Assembly: GCF_001557115.1 (NCBI RefSeq)
Contig: NZ_LSKQ01000230.1
Location: 1 to 30,185, forward strand
DNA length: 30,185 bases
Direction of reading: 5' to 3'
Origin: Erythrobacter sp. CCH5-A1
GTDB lineage: Bacteria; Pseudomonadota; Alphaproteobacteria; Sphingomonadales; Sphingomonadaceae
In this document: positions 8,155-15,821 of the stretch, piece by piece
Position numbering within the stretch: the stretch's first letter is position 1
Layout: every line of letters begins with the position of its first letter
Notes under the pieces: generated by a model
Database searches by the model: none
The model's input: the letters and a program-made list of their open reading frames with translations, nothing else
Told to the model about the DNA's origin: nothing
Translations under genes and position numbers: made by a program

Positions 8155-9482
8155 GCCATACCCCCGCTATTGAGGGGTGCAATCATGTGGAAGAACGTCC
8201 CCGTCACATGCCCCCGCCGCGATCCGGTTTCGGCCACCGCATCACCATTGGCGTCGGTGACGCGGGCCAGCGGGGCATCATGCTGTTCGACAATGGTGGA
8301 GTAATGGAACTCGTGCCCGCACAGTCGTGTGCCAACAGGAATGCCCGATATGGGCGACAGCAATTCGGCAAGGCGATAGCCCAGATGCATCTTGCGCTCG
8401 GCATGGCTGGTGACCAGCCCCAGCAGACCGGCCATGCGGTGGGCGACGCCCGCCTTGTCAATCAGAGTCTCGCCAAGCACCATGTAGCCACCACATTCGC
8501 CATGGACTGCGCGCGTTTCGGCATGGTTGCGCAGGCCGGACAGGAAGATGCCCGCCGCCGCAAGCTTGCCGGCATGCAGTTCGGGATAGCCGCCCGGCAG
8601 CCAGACGCAGTCGGCATGGGATGCTGGCGCTTCATTGGCCAGCGGAGAAAACGGCAGGATTTCCGCCCCGGCCCGTCGCCAGCCCTCCACCAAGTGCGGA
8701 TAGATGAAGGAAAAGGCTGCGTCGCGCGCGATGGCGATGCGCTGTGCCGGGGGCACCGGAAGGCGGCTCTCGACCCGATCCGCTGGCACTGGAATCCGCC
8801 TCGCCGCGCGGCGAATGGCGTCGAGATCGGCATGGGCGCGCAAGAACGCGGCGTAGTCAGCGATCACCCGGTCCAGGTCGGGATGCTCGACAGCCTGCAC
8901 CAGCCCCAGATGGCGCTCAGGCAAGGTCAGGTCGCCGCGCCGGGGCAACGCCCCCAGGACAGGTATCCCGACCGCCTCCATCCCCTTGCGCACCAGTCGT
9001 TCATGGCGCGGACTGGCGACACGATTGAGGATCACGCCCGCGAACGGCAAATGCGGATCGAGGCTCTTGAAGCCCAGCGCAGTGGCTGCTGCTGACTGTG
9101 CCTGCCCGGAAACGTCCAGCACGAGCACCACGGGCCAGCCCATGCGGCGCGCCATTTCGGCGCTGGCGCCGTTGCCTGAGGCACCGTTGCTGGCAACGCC
9201 ATCGTAAAGCCCCATCGACCCTTCGGCGAGCACCATGTCCGCCCCTGCCGCCTCGGCCGCGATAGCGTCGAGCAGCTCGCCGTCCATTGCCCAACTGTCA
9301 AGGTTGAACGACGACCTGCCGCAAGCCGCCCGGTGAAACGCTGGGTCGATATAGTCCGGTCCGCTCTTGAACGGCTGCACCGTCAGTCCGTCCTCGCTCA
9401 GCGCGCGAAGCAGGCCCAGCATCACCGTGGTCTTGCCTGTCCCCGATGCCGGGGCGGCAATGATCAAGCCCGGCACGCTCAT
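8151..9482 (-). CDS. cobB: Cobyrinate a,c-diamide synthase CobB (hydrogenobyrinate a,c-diamide synthase)
   Basis: A glutamine- and ATP-dependent amidase of 443 residues acting on carboxylates a and c. In the aerobic route the substrate is hydrogenobyrinic acid, before cobalt insertion. The N-terminal P-loop is [10 protein letters not shown] near residues 10-19, followed by [14 protein letters not shown] and [11 protein letters not shown]. The C-terminal class-I glutamine amidotransferase domain carries [10 protein letters not shown] and the nucleophile C330 in HGECGGYM. The start overlaps the cobM stop as ATGA. Confidence 0.95.
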   Translation of the reverse strand: MSVPGLIIAAPASGTGKTTVMLGLLRALSEDGLTVQPFKSGPDYIDPAFHRAACGRSSFNLDSWAMDGELLDAIAAEAAGADMVLAEGSMGLYDGVASNGASGNGASAEMARRMGWPVVLVLDVSGQAQSAAATALGFKSLDPHLPFAGVILNRVASPRHERLVRKGMEAVGIPVLGALPRRGDLTLPERHLGLVQAVEHPDLDRVIADYAAFLRAHADLDAIRRAARRIPVPADRVESRLPVPPAQRIAIARDAAFSFIYPHLVEGWRRAGAEILPFSPLANEAPASHADCVWLPGGYPELHAGKLAAAGIFLSGLRNHAETRAVHGECGGYMVLGETLIDKAGVAHRMAGLLGLVTSHAERKMHLGYRLAELLSPISGIPVGTRLCGHEFHYSTIVEQHDAPLARVTDANGDAVAETGSRRGHVTGTFFHMIAPLNSGGMA

Positions 9483-10264
9483 TCGGATGCCTCCGAGAAG
9501 CGCGAAGAGGCATCCTGGGGCCGGAAGCGGCGGTCATAGCCGTGTGCGTAGAGGCTGCTTTCAGCGAAATTCTCAGCCGCCATCACTCGCCCGACTAGGA
9601 TCAGGGCGGTGCGCTCCATGCTTCCCGCCACGGCCTGCTCGACCGTGTCGAGCGTGGCGCGCACGATCCGTTGATCAGGCCAGCTGGCGCGCCAGACCAC
9701 AGCGACGGGGCAATCCGCGCCGTAGGCTGGCGTCAGGTCGGCCACCACTTGCGCCAGATTGTGGACCGACAGGTGAATGGCCAGCGTCGCGCCGGTCACG
9801 GCAAAATTCGTCAGGCTTTCGGCAGGCGGCATAGTGCTGGCGCGGCCCGGCGTGCGGGTCAGCACCAGCGATTGCGACAGCGCAGGCAGCGTCAGCTCTG
9901 CCTCCAGCGCAGCAGCGGCGGCGGCGAACGCCGGGACACCGGGTGTCACGGTAAAAGGAATGTCCAGCGCGCGCAGGCGGCGCAATTGCTCGCCCATCGC
10001 CGACCAGACCGAAAGATCGCCTGAATGCAGCCGCGCCACATCGTGCCCGGCGGCATGTGCAGCAGCGATCTCGGCCATGATCTGGTCCAGTTCCAGCGGC
10101 GCGGTATTCACGATCCGGGCGTCCGGCGCGCAATGATCGAGCACGGCGACCGGGATCAGCGACCCGGCGTAAAGGCACACCGGGCTGCCCGCGATCAGAT
10201 CGCGTCCGCGCAAGGTGAGCAGGTCGGGCGCGCCGGGACCGGCGCCGATGAAGTGGACGGTCAT
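9479..10264 (-). CDS. cobM: Precorrin-4 C(11)-methyltransferase CobM
   Basis: A SAM-dependent methyltransferase of 261 residues that converts precorrin-4 to precorrin-5. Motifs: [18 protein letters not shown] at the N-terminus, [42 protein letters not shown] and [14 protein letters not shown], all typical of CobM/CbiF. The ATG at 10264 overlaps the cobE stop as ATGA. A frame extension to 10306 lies within cobE and is not needed. The C-terminal tail after ILVGRVM is slightly longer than the core domain. Confidence 0.95.
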   Translation of the reverse strand: MTVHFIGAGPGAPDLLTLRGRDLIAGSPVCLYAGSLIPVAVLDHCAPDARIVNTAPLELDQIMAEIAAAHAAGHDVARLHSGDLSVWSAMGEQLRRLRALDIPFTVTPGVPAFAAAAAALEAELTLPALSQSLVLTRTPGRASTMPPAESLTNFAVTGATLAIHLSVHNLAQVVADLTPAYGADCPVAVVWRASWPDQRIVRATLDTVEQAVAGSMERTALILVGRVMAAENFAESSLYAHGYDRRFRPQDASSRFSEASE

Positions 10265-10641
10265 GTCGTAGGTTCCTGAAGGTTGACACTGGCGGCAATG
10301 GCGCATGTCGCCATGCGATCGGGGGAGGTGTGGCGCGGCCCCAGCAGGCGCGCGCCTGCACCTGCGGCTGCCAGCGCCGATGCCTCTGCCACGCTGCCGA
10401 CGTGACGGGCGTTCAGGCTGGCGGTGGAGCGCGTGGGGGTGGAAACGGCGGCCAGTGCATCGGACGCCACGCCCATCAGCGGCAGGCCCAGCACTTCGGC
10501 CAGCGGCAGCAGCGCCGCAAGCTTGTCATGCGCGGTGACAAGATGCGTGACCGGCGGCTGCCCCTGCCCTGCCAGCGCAAACGCAGCGCGCAGCGAAGGC
10601 AAGGCCGCGCCCGACCGAAAGCCGAAGCCTGCGACAATCAT
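10261..10641 (-). CDS. cobE: Cobalamin biosynthesis protein CobE (CbiG C-terminal domain)
   Basis: A 126-residue protein matching the stand-alone CbiG C-terminal domain known as CobE in aerobic clusters. Visible features are an N-terminal [11 protein letters not shown], a central [25 protein letters not shown] and the CbiG/CobE-like [16 protein letters not shown]. CobE is required for B12 synthesis in some organisms, but its reaction is not well settled. The ATG at 10641 overlaps the cobL stop as ATGA; a start 15 nt upstream is less likely. It lies between cobL and cobM. Confidence 0.88.
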   Translation of the reverse strand: MIVAGFGFRSGAALPSLRAAFALAGQGQPPVTHLVTAHDKLAALLPLAEVLGLPLMGVASDALAAVSTPTRSTASLNARHVGSVAEASALAAAGAGARLLGPRHTSPDRMATCAIAASVNLQEPTT

Positions 10642-11846
10642 AGCGTCACGCTCCATTGCACCACCGGATAGCGCGCGCGCCAGCCGTGCCGGTTACCCAG
10701 CGGGGCGGCATCTGACAGTTCGATCCGCAGCAAACTCCCGCCTTTTTGGCCATGCCAGCGCGTCAGCAGTGCTTCTGATTCCAGCGTCACCGCATTGGCC
10801 ACCAGCCGCGTTCCGACGGGCAAATGTGCCCATAGTGTGTCCAGCAAGGCTTCCGACAATCCGCCGCCGATAAACACCGCATCGGGTGCCGGAGCATCCG
10901 GCAAGGCATCCGGCGCGATCCCGACGACAACCTTCAGTTGATCGACACCCAAAGCGACCGCATTGGCCCGCGCCCGCTCGGCGCGCACCGGATCGGCCTC
11001 TATCGCGCAGGCCCGGTTGGCCGGGTGGGCCAGCAGCCATTCGATCCCGATCGATCCAGATCCTGCGCCAATATCCCACAGCAGTTCACCGGCACACGGG
11101 GCCAGCGCCGACAGCGTCAGTGCACGCACCGGGCGCTTGGTGATCTGCCCGTCCGATGCAAACCAGTGGTCCGGGCGGCCCGCTGTCAGAGGCAAGCTCT
11201 CACCATGGCCCGCACAATCGATCCCGACCGCAACCGGATGGGCGATGTCGGTGAACGACAATGCTTCGGCGGTCACTTGACGCATCCGTTCGCGTGGTCC
11301 GCCCAATGCTTCCATCACGTGCAGCACTGACGCGCCAAAGCCCTGCCCGGACAGACAGTCTGCCAATGTGGCCACCGCCTCGCCATCGCGTAGCAGCGCC
11401 AGGATTCGTTGTCCCGCCGCAAGGTGAGGTCTCAGCCGCTCCAGCGGCGCGGCGTGCAGGCCAAGGCAGGCCACGTCCTGAAGCGCCCAGCCCAATCGCG
11501 CGGCGGCGAGGCTAAAGGTAGATGGGGCCGGATGAGCCACCCACTCATGCCGCTCCAGATGCCGCGTCACGCTCGTTCCCGCGCCGAACCAGAACGGATC
11601 GCCCGAGGCCAGCATCACCACGCGCCGTCCGCGATGTTGCATCAAAAGGTCAATACCGTCGGCAAACGGCACTGGCCATTCTATCGCAGGACAGGTAATC
11701 GCGGGCAGCAGCGCAAGGTGCCGGGCCGGTCCCATCACCAGTTCAGCCTGCGCCAGCGCCGCGCGGCCAGCGGCGGACAGGCCATCCGGCCCGTCCTCAC
11801 CTATGCCGATGATCGTCAACCACGCTTCAGGAGAGGACTCAACCAT
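10638..11846 (-). CDS. cobL: Precorrin-6Y C5,15-methyltransferase (decarboxylating) CobL
   Basis: A bifunctional enzyme of 402 residues. The N-terminal CbiE-like methyltransferase (TIIGIGEDG at about 11-19, VVMLASGDPFWFG at about 76-88) is fused to a C-terminal CbiT-like methyltransferase/decarboxylase with the SAM-binding motif DIGAGSGSIGIEW at 258-270. It methylates C5 and C15 and decarboxylates the ring-C acetate of precorrin-6B. The ATG at 11846 is supported by AGGAGGAC 7-9 nt upstream, which lies inside cobK on the other strand. Its start codon overlaps the start codon of the divergent cobK. It may therefore need its own promoter within cobK, or readthrough across cobK from cobJ. Confidence 0.95.
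   Translation of the reverse strand: MVESSPEAWLTIIGIGEDGPDGLSAAGRAALAQAELVMGPARHLALLPAITCPAIEWPVPFADGIDLLMQHRGRRVVMLASGDPFWFGAGTSVTRHLERHEWVAHPAPSTFSLAAARLGWALQDVACLGLHAAPLERLRPHLAAGQRILALLRDGEAVATLADCLSGQGFGASVLHVMEALGGPRERMRQVTAEALSFTDIAHPVAVGIDCAGHGESLPLTAGRPDHWFASDGQITKRPVRALTLSALAPCAGELLWDIGAGSGSIGIEWLLAHPANRACAIEADPVRAERARANAVALGVDQLKVVVGIAPDALPDAPAPDAVFIGGGLSEALLDTLWAHLPVGTRLVANAVTLESEALLTRWHGQKGGSLLRIELSDAAPLGNRHGWRARYPVVQWSVTL
11829..11836 (+). promoter_or_regulatory. Ribosome binding site of cobK, inside the cobL coding sequence
   Basis: AGGAGAGG on the plus strand, 8 nt before the cobK ATG at 11845. It supports this start over the in-frame ATG at 11803. It lies within the first codons of cobL. 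Confidence 0.65.
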
Positions 11847-12606
11847 GCCCAATGTCCTCCTGCTGGGCGGCACAACCGAGGCCAGCGCGCTTGCCCGACT
11901 GCTCGCGCAGCGCGGCATTGCGGCGACGCTCAGCTATGCCGGACGGACCGCAAACCCCCGTGCTCAGCCGGTTCCGGTGCGGGTTGGCGGGTTCGGCGGA
12001 GTTGCGGGGCTGTCCGATTATCTGCGCCACCATCGCGTGACTCATCTGGTCGATGCCACCCACCCCTTCGCCGCGACGATGAGCGCAAACGCGGTGGAGG
12101 CGGCCCGTCTGGCGGGTGTGGCCCATGTCGCCTTGACCCGCCGGGCGTGGGAACCGGTCGCCGGTGACCGCTGGACCCGCGTTGCCGATATCGATGGCGC
12201 GGTCGCCGCGCTGGCAGGCCCGGCCCGCCGCATCATGCTGGCGCTGGGACGAATGCATGTGGAAGCCTTCGCCGCCCAGCCACAGCACCACTATCTGCTG
12301 CGCTTCGTGGATGTGCCGGAACAGCCGCCGGGCTTGCCCCATCACACGCTGATCGTGGATCGCGGTCCGTTCACTACCGCTGGAGACAGCGCATTGTTGC
12401 AGACCCACGCCATCGATTTGGTGGTTTGCAAGAATGCGGGCGGCAGCGGCGCCGATGCCAAGCTGATCGCGGCGCGCAATCTGGGCTTGCCGATCCTGAT
12501 GATTGACCGTCCCGCCATTCCCAACCGGGCCGAGGTTTATGATACCCAAGATGTGCTTTCCTGGTTGGGTCATCATGCTGAAACCGTGACCGACCGGGGG
12601 GTGTAA
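11845..12606 (+). CDS. cobK: Precorrin-6A reductase CobK, antisense to the rest of the operon
   Basis: An NADPH-dependent reductase of 253 residues that converts precorrin-6A to precorrin-6B. The N-terminus VLLLGGTTEASALARLLA is the family's nucleotide-binding start. Other CobK/CbiJ motifs are YAGRTANP, VDATHPFAATMSANA, RRAWEPVAGDRW and VVCKNAGGSGADAKLIAARNLGLPILMIDRP. It is the only cob gene on the plus strand. Its start codon overlaps the cobL start, and its last 34 nt overlap the end of cobJ on the opposite strand, so no free DNA flanks it. Any promoter must lie in cobL or cobM-side DNA, and a cobJ-to-cobL readthrough transcript would be antisense to it. Confidence 0.95.
   Translation: MPNVLLLGGTTEASALARLLAQRGIAATLSYAGRTANPRAQPVPVRVGGFGGVAGLSDYLRHHRVTHLVDATHPFAATMSANAVEAARLAGVAHVALTRRAWEPVAGDRWTRVADIDGAVAALAGPARRIMLALGRMHVEAFAAQPQHHYLLRFVDVPEQPPGLPHHTLIVDRGPFTTAGDSALLQTHAIDLVVCKNAGGSGADAKLIAARNLGLPILMIDRPAIPNRAEVYDTQDVLSWLGHHAETVTDRGV
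11854..11861 (-). promoter_or_regulatory. Ribosome binding site of cobL, inside the cobK coding sequence
   Basis: A near-consensus AGGAGGAC on the minus strand upstream of the cobL ATG at 11846. It sits in codons 4-6 of the divergent cobK, so the same bases encode CobK and recruit ribosomes for cobL. Confidence 0.7.
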
Positions 12607-13331
12607 AGGATCGGGCGCGCGGGCCCATCGATGATCCGCGTCATGCTTGATCCGACGATCACCATCGTGCGCATATCGGCCATCTCCGCGCGCGCATCAC
12701 CCAGCGGTACGATCCGCAATTGCTCGTCAGGCGTCGAAACCGCACGGGCGAACAGGATCGGGCGATCAGGGCCGCACACCTCGCGCAGCAGTTCCAGCAC
12801 GCGTTTGAACCCTTCAGGCCGGGCCTTCGACCTCGGGTTGTAAAAGGCCATGGCGAAATCTGCTTCCGCCGCCAATCGCAGCCGCTTTTCGATCAGCGGC
12901 CAGGGTTTGAGATTGTCCGACAGGTTAATGGCGCAAAAATCATGCCCCAGCGGCGCGCCCGCCCGTGCGCTGGCGGCCAGCATGGCGGTGATGCCGGGCA
13001 GCACCCGAATGTCGAGATTGCGCCAATGGGCCGGGCCAGCCTCCAGCGCCTCGAACACGGCAGCGGCCATGGCGAAAACGCCCGGATCGCCAGAGGACAC
13101 CACCACCACGCGCTGCCCCTGCGCCGCCAGTTCCAGCGCATGGGCCGCGCGATCCAGCTCCGCCCGGTTGTCGGACGGGTGCAGCGTCAGCCCCGCGCGG
13201 GGGGCGATGCGGGCAACATAGGGAATATAGCCGATGACATCGCTCGCCCCGGCCAGAGCGGCGGTGACTTCGGGCGTGATCAGTGCCTCATCCCCCGGTC
13301 CCAGACCGGCGATGGATAGCCAGCCGCTCAT
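12573..13331 (-). CDS. cobJ: Precorrin-3B C(17)-methyltransferase CobJ
   Basis: A SAM-dependent ring-contraction enzyme, 252 residues, that methylates C17 and contracts the macrocycle to precorrin-4. Motifs: SIAGLGPGDEALITPE, DVIGYIPYV, VVVVSSGDPGVFAMAAAV, LPGITAMLAASARAGAPLGHDF, CAINLSDNLKPW and FYNPRSKARPEGF. The length matches single-domain CobJ proteins. The start overlaps the cobI stop as ATGA. The 3' end overlaps the tail of the convergent cobK by 34 nt. Confidence 0.95.
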   Translation of the reverse strand: MSGWLSIAGLGPGDEALITPEVTAALAGASDVIGYIPYVARIAPRAGLTLHPSDNRAELDRAAHALELAAQGQRVVVVSSGDPGVFAMAAAVFEALEAGPAHWRNLDIRVLPGITAMLAASARAGAPLGHDFCAINLSDNLKPWPLIEKRLRLAAEADFAMAFYNPRSKARPEGFKRVLELLREVCGPDRPILFARAVSTPDEQLRIVPLGDARAEMADMRTMVIVGSSMTRIIDGPARPILYTPRSVTVSA

Positions 13332-14065
13332 GGCCGCCTTCCCTGTCCATGAATCAGCAGGATCGAGAAATAGGGCGTGACGCTGGTCGCCTCGATCAGC
13401 CGCGTGACTCGCTGACCGGGCATGGCGGCATGTTCAACCAGCCAGGCCGCATCTTCGCGTCCCGCCGCCGCCACCGCGCGGCGCAGTTTGGGCAGGTTGC
13501 GCCCGATCTTCATCACCACCAGCGCATCGGTATCGCGGATGCGCCGCGCGAGTTCATCCTCCGGCAAGGTCGCCATCGCGACGGTGAGCACGTCATCGCC
13601 CCACGTGATGGGAATGTCGGTCGCGTTCCATGCCCCGGCCATGCCGGTGATACCCGGCACCACCGTCACCGGGACCAAGCCCGCCAAACGGCCATGAAGA
13701 TGCATGAACGAACCGTAGAAAAACGGATCGCCCTCACACAGCACAACCACGTCCTCGCCCGCCAGCGCCAGCGCCAGCAATCGCTGCGTGCATTCGGCAT
13801 AGAAGGCGGAAAGACAGTCGTTGTAGCGGGGATCGGATAGCGGAATCTCGGTCGTTACAGGATATTCCATCGGGATTTCAATCACGTTGGCGCGCAGCAT
13901 CCCTTCGACAATCCGCCGCGCCTGACCCGGTCGTCCGGCCTTGCGGAAATAGGCAACGTGGCGCGCGCCGCGCACCAGGCGGTCGGCGCGCACGCTCAGC
14001 AGATCGGCAGCACCGGGACCAAGCCCGACGCCGTGGATCGTTCCGATTTTTGGCGGCAAGTTCAT
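13328..14065 (-). CDS. cobI: Precorrin-2 C(20)-methyltransferase CobI
   Basis: A SAM-dependent methyltransferase of 245 residues making precorrin-3A. Visible features: GVGLGPGAADLLSVRADRL near the N-terminus, YFRKAGRPGQARRI, VVLCEGDPFFYGSFMHLHGRL, VVPGITGMAGAWN and VMKIGRNLPKLRRA. The ATG at 14065 overlaps the cobH stop as ATGA. The longer open frame reaching 14470 runs through cobH and is not coding. Confidence 0.95.
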   Translation of the reverse strand: MNLPPKIGTIHGVGLGPGAADLLSVRADRLVRGARHVAYFRKAGRPGQARRIVEGMLRANVIEIPMEYPVTTEIPLSDPRYNDCLSAFYAECTQRLLALALAGEDVVVLCEGDPFFYGSFMHLHGRLAGLVPVTVVPGITGMAGAWNATDIPITWGDDVLTVAMATLPEDELARRIRDTDALVVMKIGRNLPKLRRAVAAAGREDAAWLVEHAAMPGQRVTRLIEATSVTPYFSILLIHGQGRRP

Positions 14066-14691
14066 TCGGCGCGGCTCGCCAAAGCATTGATCGCGGCCAC
14101 CGTGATCGCGCTGCCGCCAAGACGACGCTCGACGATGCAACACGGCACCGGCGGCGCGGCCCACAGCGCGGCCTTGGATTCGGCCGCGCCGACAAAGCCC
14201 ACCGGACAGCCGATGATTGCCGCCGGTCGTGGGCAATCGGGATCTTCCAGCATATTCAGCAGATGGAACAGCGCGGTTGGCGCGTTGCCGATGGCCACCA
14301 CCGCGCCCGCCAGATGCGGTCGCCACAGTTCCAGCGCGGCAGCGGAGCGGGTGTTGCCCATGGCCCGCGCCATGTCCGGCACTTGCGGCGCATTGAGCGT
14401 GCAGATGATCGGATTGTTGGCCGACAGGCGGGCGCGAGTGATCCCTTCGGACACCATCCGCGCATCGCACAGCACCGGCGCGCCATTGGCCAGCGCGGCG
14501 CTGGCCGTTTGTGCGAAGCCGGGCGAAAAGCGGATTAGCGCTGCCAGTTCGACCATCCCGGCGGCATGAATCATGCGCACCGCCACCGGCTCCTCATCGG
14601 CCGAAAAGTGCGCAAGATCGGCTTCGGCGCGGATCGTGGCGAAGGACTGGCGATAAATGGCCGCGCCATCGGTTTCATAGATATGGGGCAT
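14062..14691 (-). CDS. cobH: Precorrin-8X methylmutase CobH
   Basis: Moves the C11 methyl group to C12, converting precorrin-8X to hydrogenobyrinic acid. At 209 residues it matches the family. The catalytic histidine is H42 in VRMIHAAGMVE. Other motifs are PVLCDARMVSEGITR, VAIGNAPTALFHLL and IIGCPVGFVGAAESK. The ATG at 14691 shares one base with the cobG stop (TGATG); a TTG one codon upstream is also possible. Confidence 0.95.
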   Translation of the reverse strand: MPHIYETDGAAIYRQSFATIRAEADLAHFSADEEPVAVRMIHAAGMVELAALIRFSPGFAQTASAALANGAPVLCDARMVSEGITRARLSANNPIICTLNAPQVPDMARAMGNTRSAAALELWRPHLAGAVVAIGNAPTALFHLLNMLEDPDCPRPAAIIGCPVGFVGAAESKAALWAAPPVPCCIVERRLGGSAITVAAINALASRAE

Positions 14692-15821
14692 CAAGCGATT
14701 CCTAAATGGGCAAGAATGTCGGCCGGGCCAAGCGCGGAGCGAACCGCAGGCCCTCCGGCGCGCGCGTTCAGGGAAAGATCGAACAGGCTATCCCTGCCGG
14801 TCAGCGTGACATCGGCGGCGCGCGGGCGGGCACAGCCCTTGGCACAGCCCGAAACATGCAGCCGTCCCGCGACATGCGGAGCAAGGCGGCGGGCAAGATC
14901 GCGGGTTTCAACCGACGCCTGCGTGCAGCACGGCGCGCCCGGACAGGCATCGACATGCAGCAGCGGATCGGCAGGGTCGGTGATCAGGCCGTCCACCTGC
15001 TTGGCAGGCGCGCCTTCTAATACGAGCACCCGCCACGGGGTAATCCGCACTGCTCGGGCAGACGATGCCTCCATCACACCAGCCAGTATCGGCGCCTCTA
15101 TCCGGCCGAACGGCAGGCCATAAGCCCAGCCCAGATCATGGACGCCGGGCACGATGCGAGCAGCCGACGGCGCAGGCAGAATGTCGCCACAGGCCCATTC
15201 GGGCAGGGCAGCCGTGTGCCGGGCCATGCGCCCCGCTTCCGCGCCACCGCTGGCCGCAAACCAGTGTGCCAACGCGATCAGGGCGTCCACTTCCCGACCT
15301 GCGGCAACCGCGACACCGCCCGGATGGCCATCGGCGCGCAGGATCAGGCCGCCTTTTTCGTCGCGCTCGATGCGAAAATCGCCCACCTCGCCGTGCAGGG
15401 CGCAGGCCCGACCAGCATCGATAACGAAGCCCATCTTGCCCGGCAGATCGGGCAACTCATCCAGCCGGGTCAGCAACTCGCCTGCGATGCGGTGGCTGTC
15501 ATCACCGACCCGCCAATCCGGCGCGACAAGAATGTTGCGCCGCTGTTCGATGACGGGATCGCTCTCCACCAGATCGAGCGCCAGCAACCGGTCGAGCAGC
15601 GTCTGCCAGCCGGTTTCGCGCACCCCGCGAAGCTGGAGATTGGCGCGGGCGGTGATGTCGATCAGGGCATTGCCGTGTGCCACGGCGGCATCGCACAGGC
15701 CCAACACTTGCGCGCGGGTTAGGCAGCCAAGCCGGGGTTTTACTCGCACCAGCAACCCGTCGCCCGCCATCATCGGGCGCCATGCATCGGGGCACCAGCC
15801 TTTTACCACAGGGCTCGTCAT
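14691..15821 (-). CDS. cobG: Precorrin-3B synthase CobG
   Basis: An oxygen-dependent monooxygenase of the sulfite/nitrite reductase ferredoxin-like family, 376 residues. It hydroxylates C20 and forms the lactone of precorrin-3B, preparing ring contraction. Cysteines that could ligate a [4Fe-4S] cluster are visible as C293-x5-C299 (ACPGAPCC) and C326-x3-C330 (SGCAKGC). The N-terminal WCPDAWRPMMAGDGLLVRVKP and ITARANLQLRGV blocks fit the family. CobG rather than CobZ marks the classical aerobic pathway. It overlaps the cobN stop as ATGA. Confidence 0.93.
   Translation of the reverse strand: MTSPVVKGWCPDAWRPMMAGDGLLVRVKPRLGCLTRAQVLGLCDAAVAHGNALIDITARANLQLRGVRETGWQTLLDRLLALDLVESDPVIEQRRNILVAPDWRVGDDSHRIAGELLTRLDELPDLPGKMGFVIDAGRACALHGEVGDFRIERDEKGGLILRADGHPGGVAVAAGREVDALIALAHWFAASGGAEAGRMARHTAALPEWACGDILPAPSAARIVPGVHDLGWAYGLPFGRIEAPILAGVMEASSARAVRITPWRVLVLEGAPAKQVDGLITDPADPLLHVDACPGAPCCTQASVETRDLARRLAPHVAGRLHVSGCAKGCARPRAADVTLTGRDSLFDLSLNARAGGPAVRSALGPADILAHLGIA

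Noticed and set aside
14066..14470. Upstream extension of the cobI frame suggesting a longer or fused protein
   Set aside because: It overlaps cobH in another frame; CobI begins at its normal N-terminus at 14065, overlapping the cobH stop.
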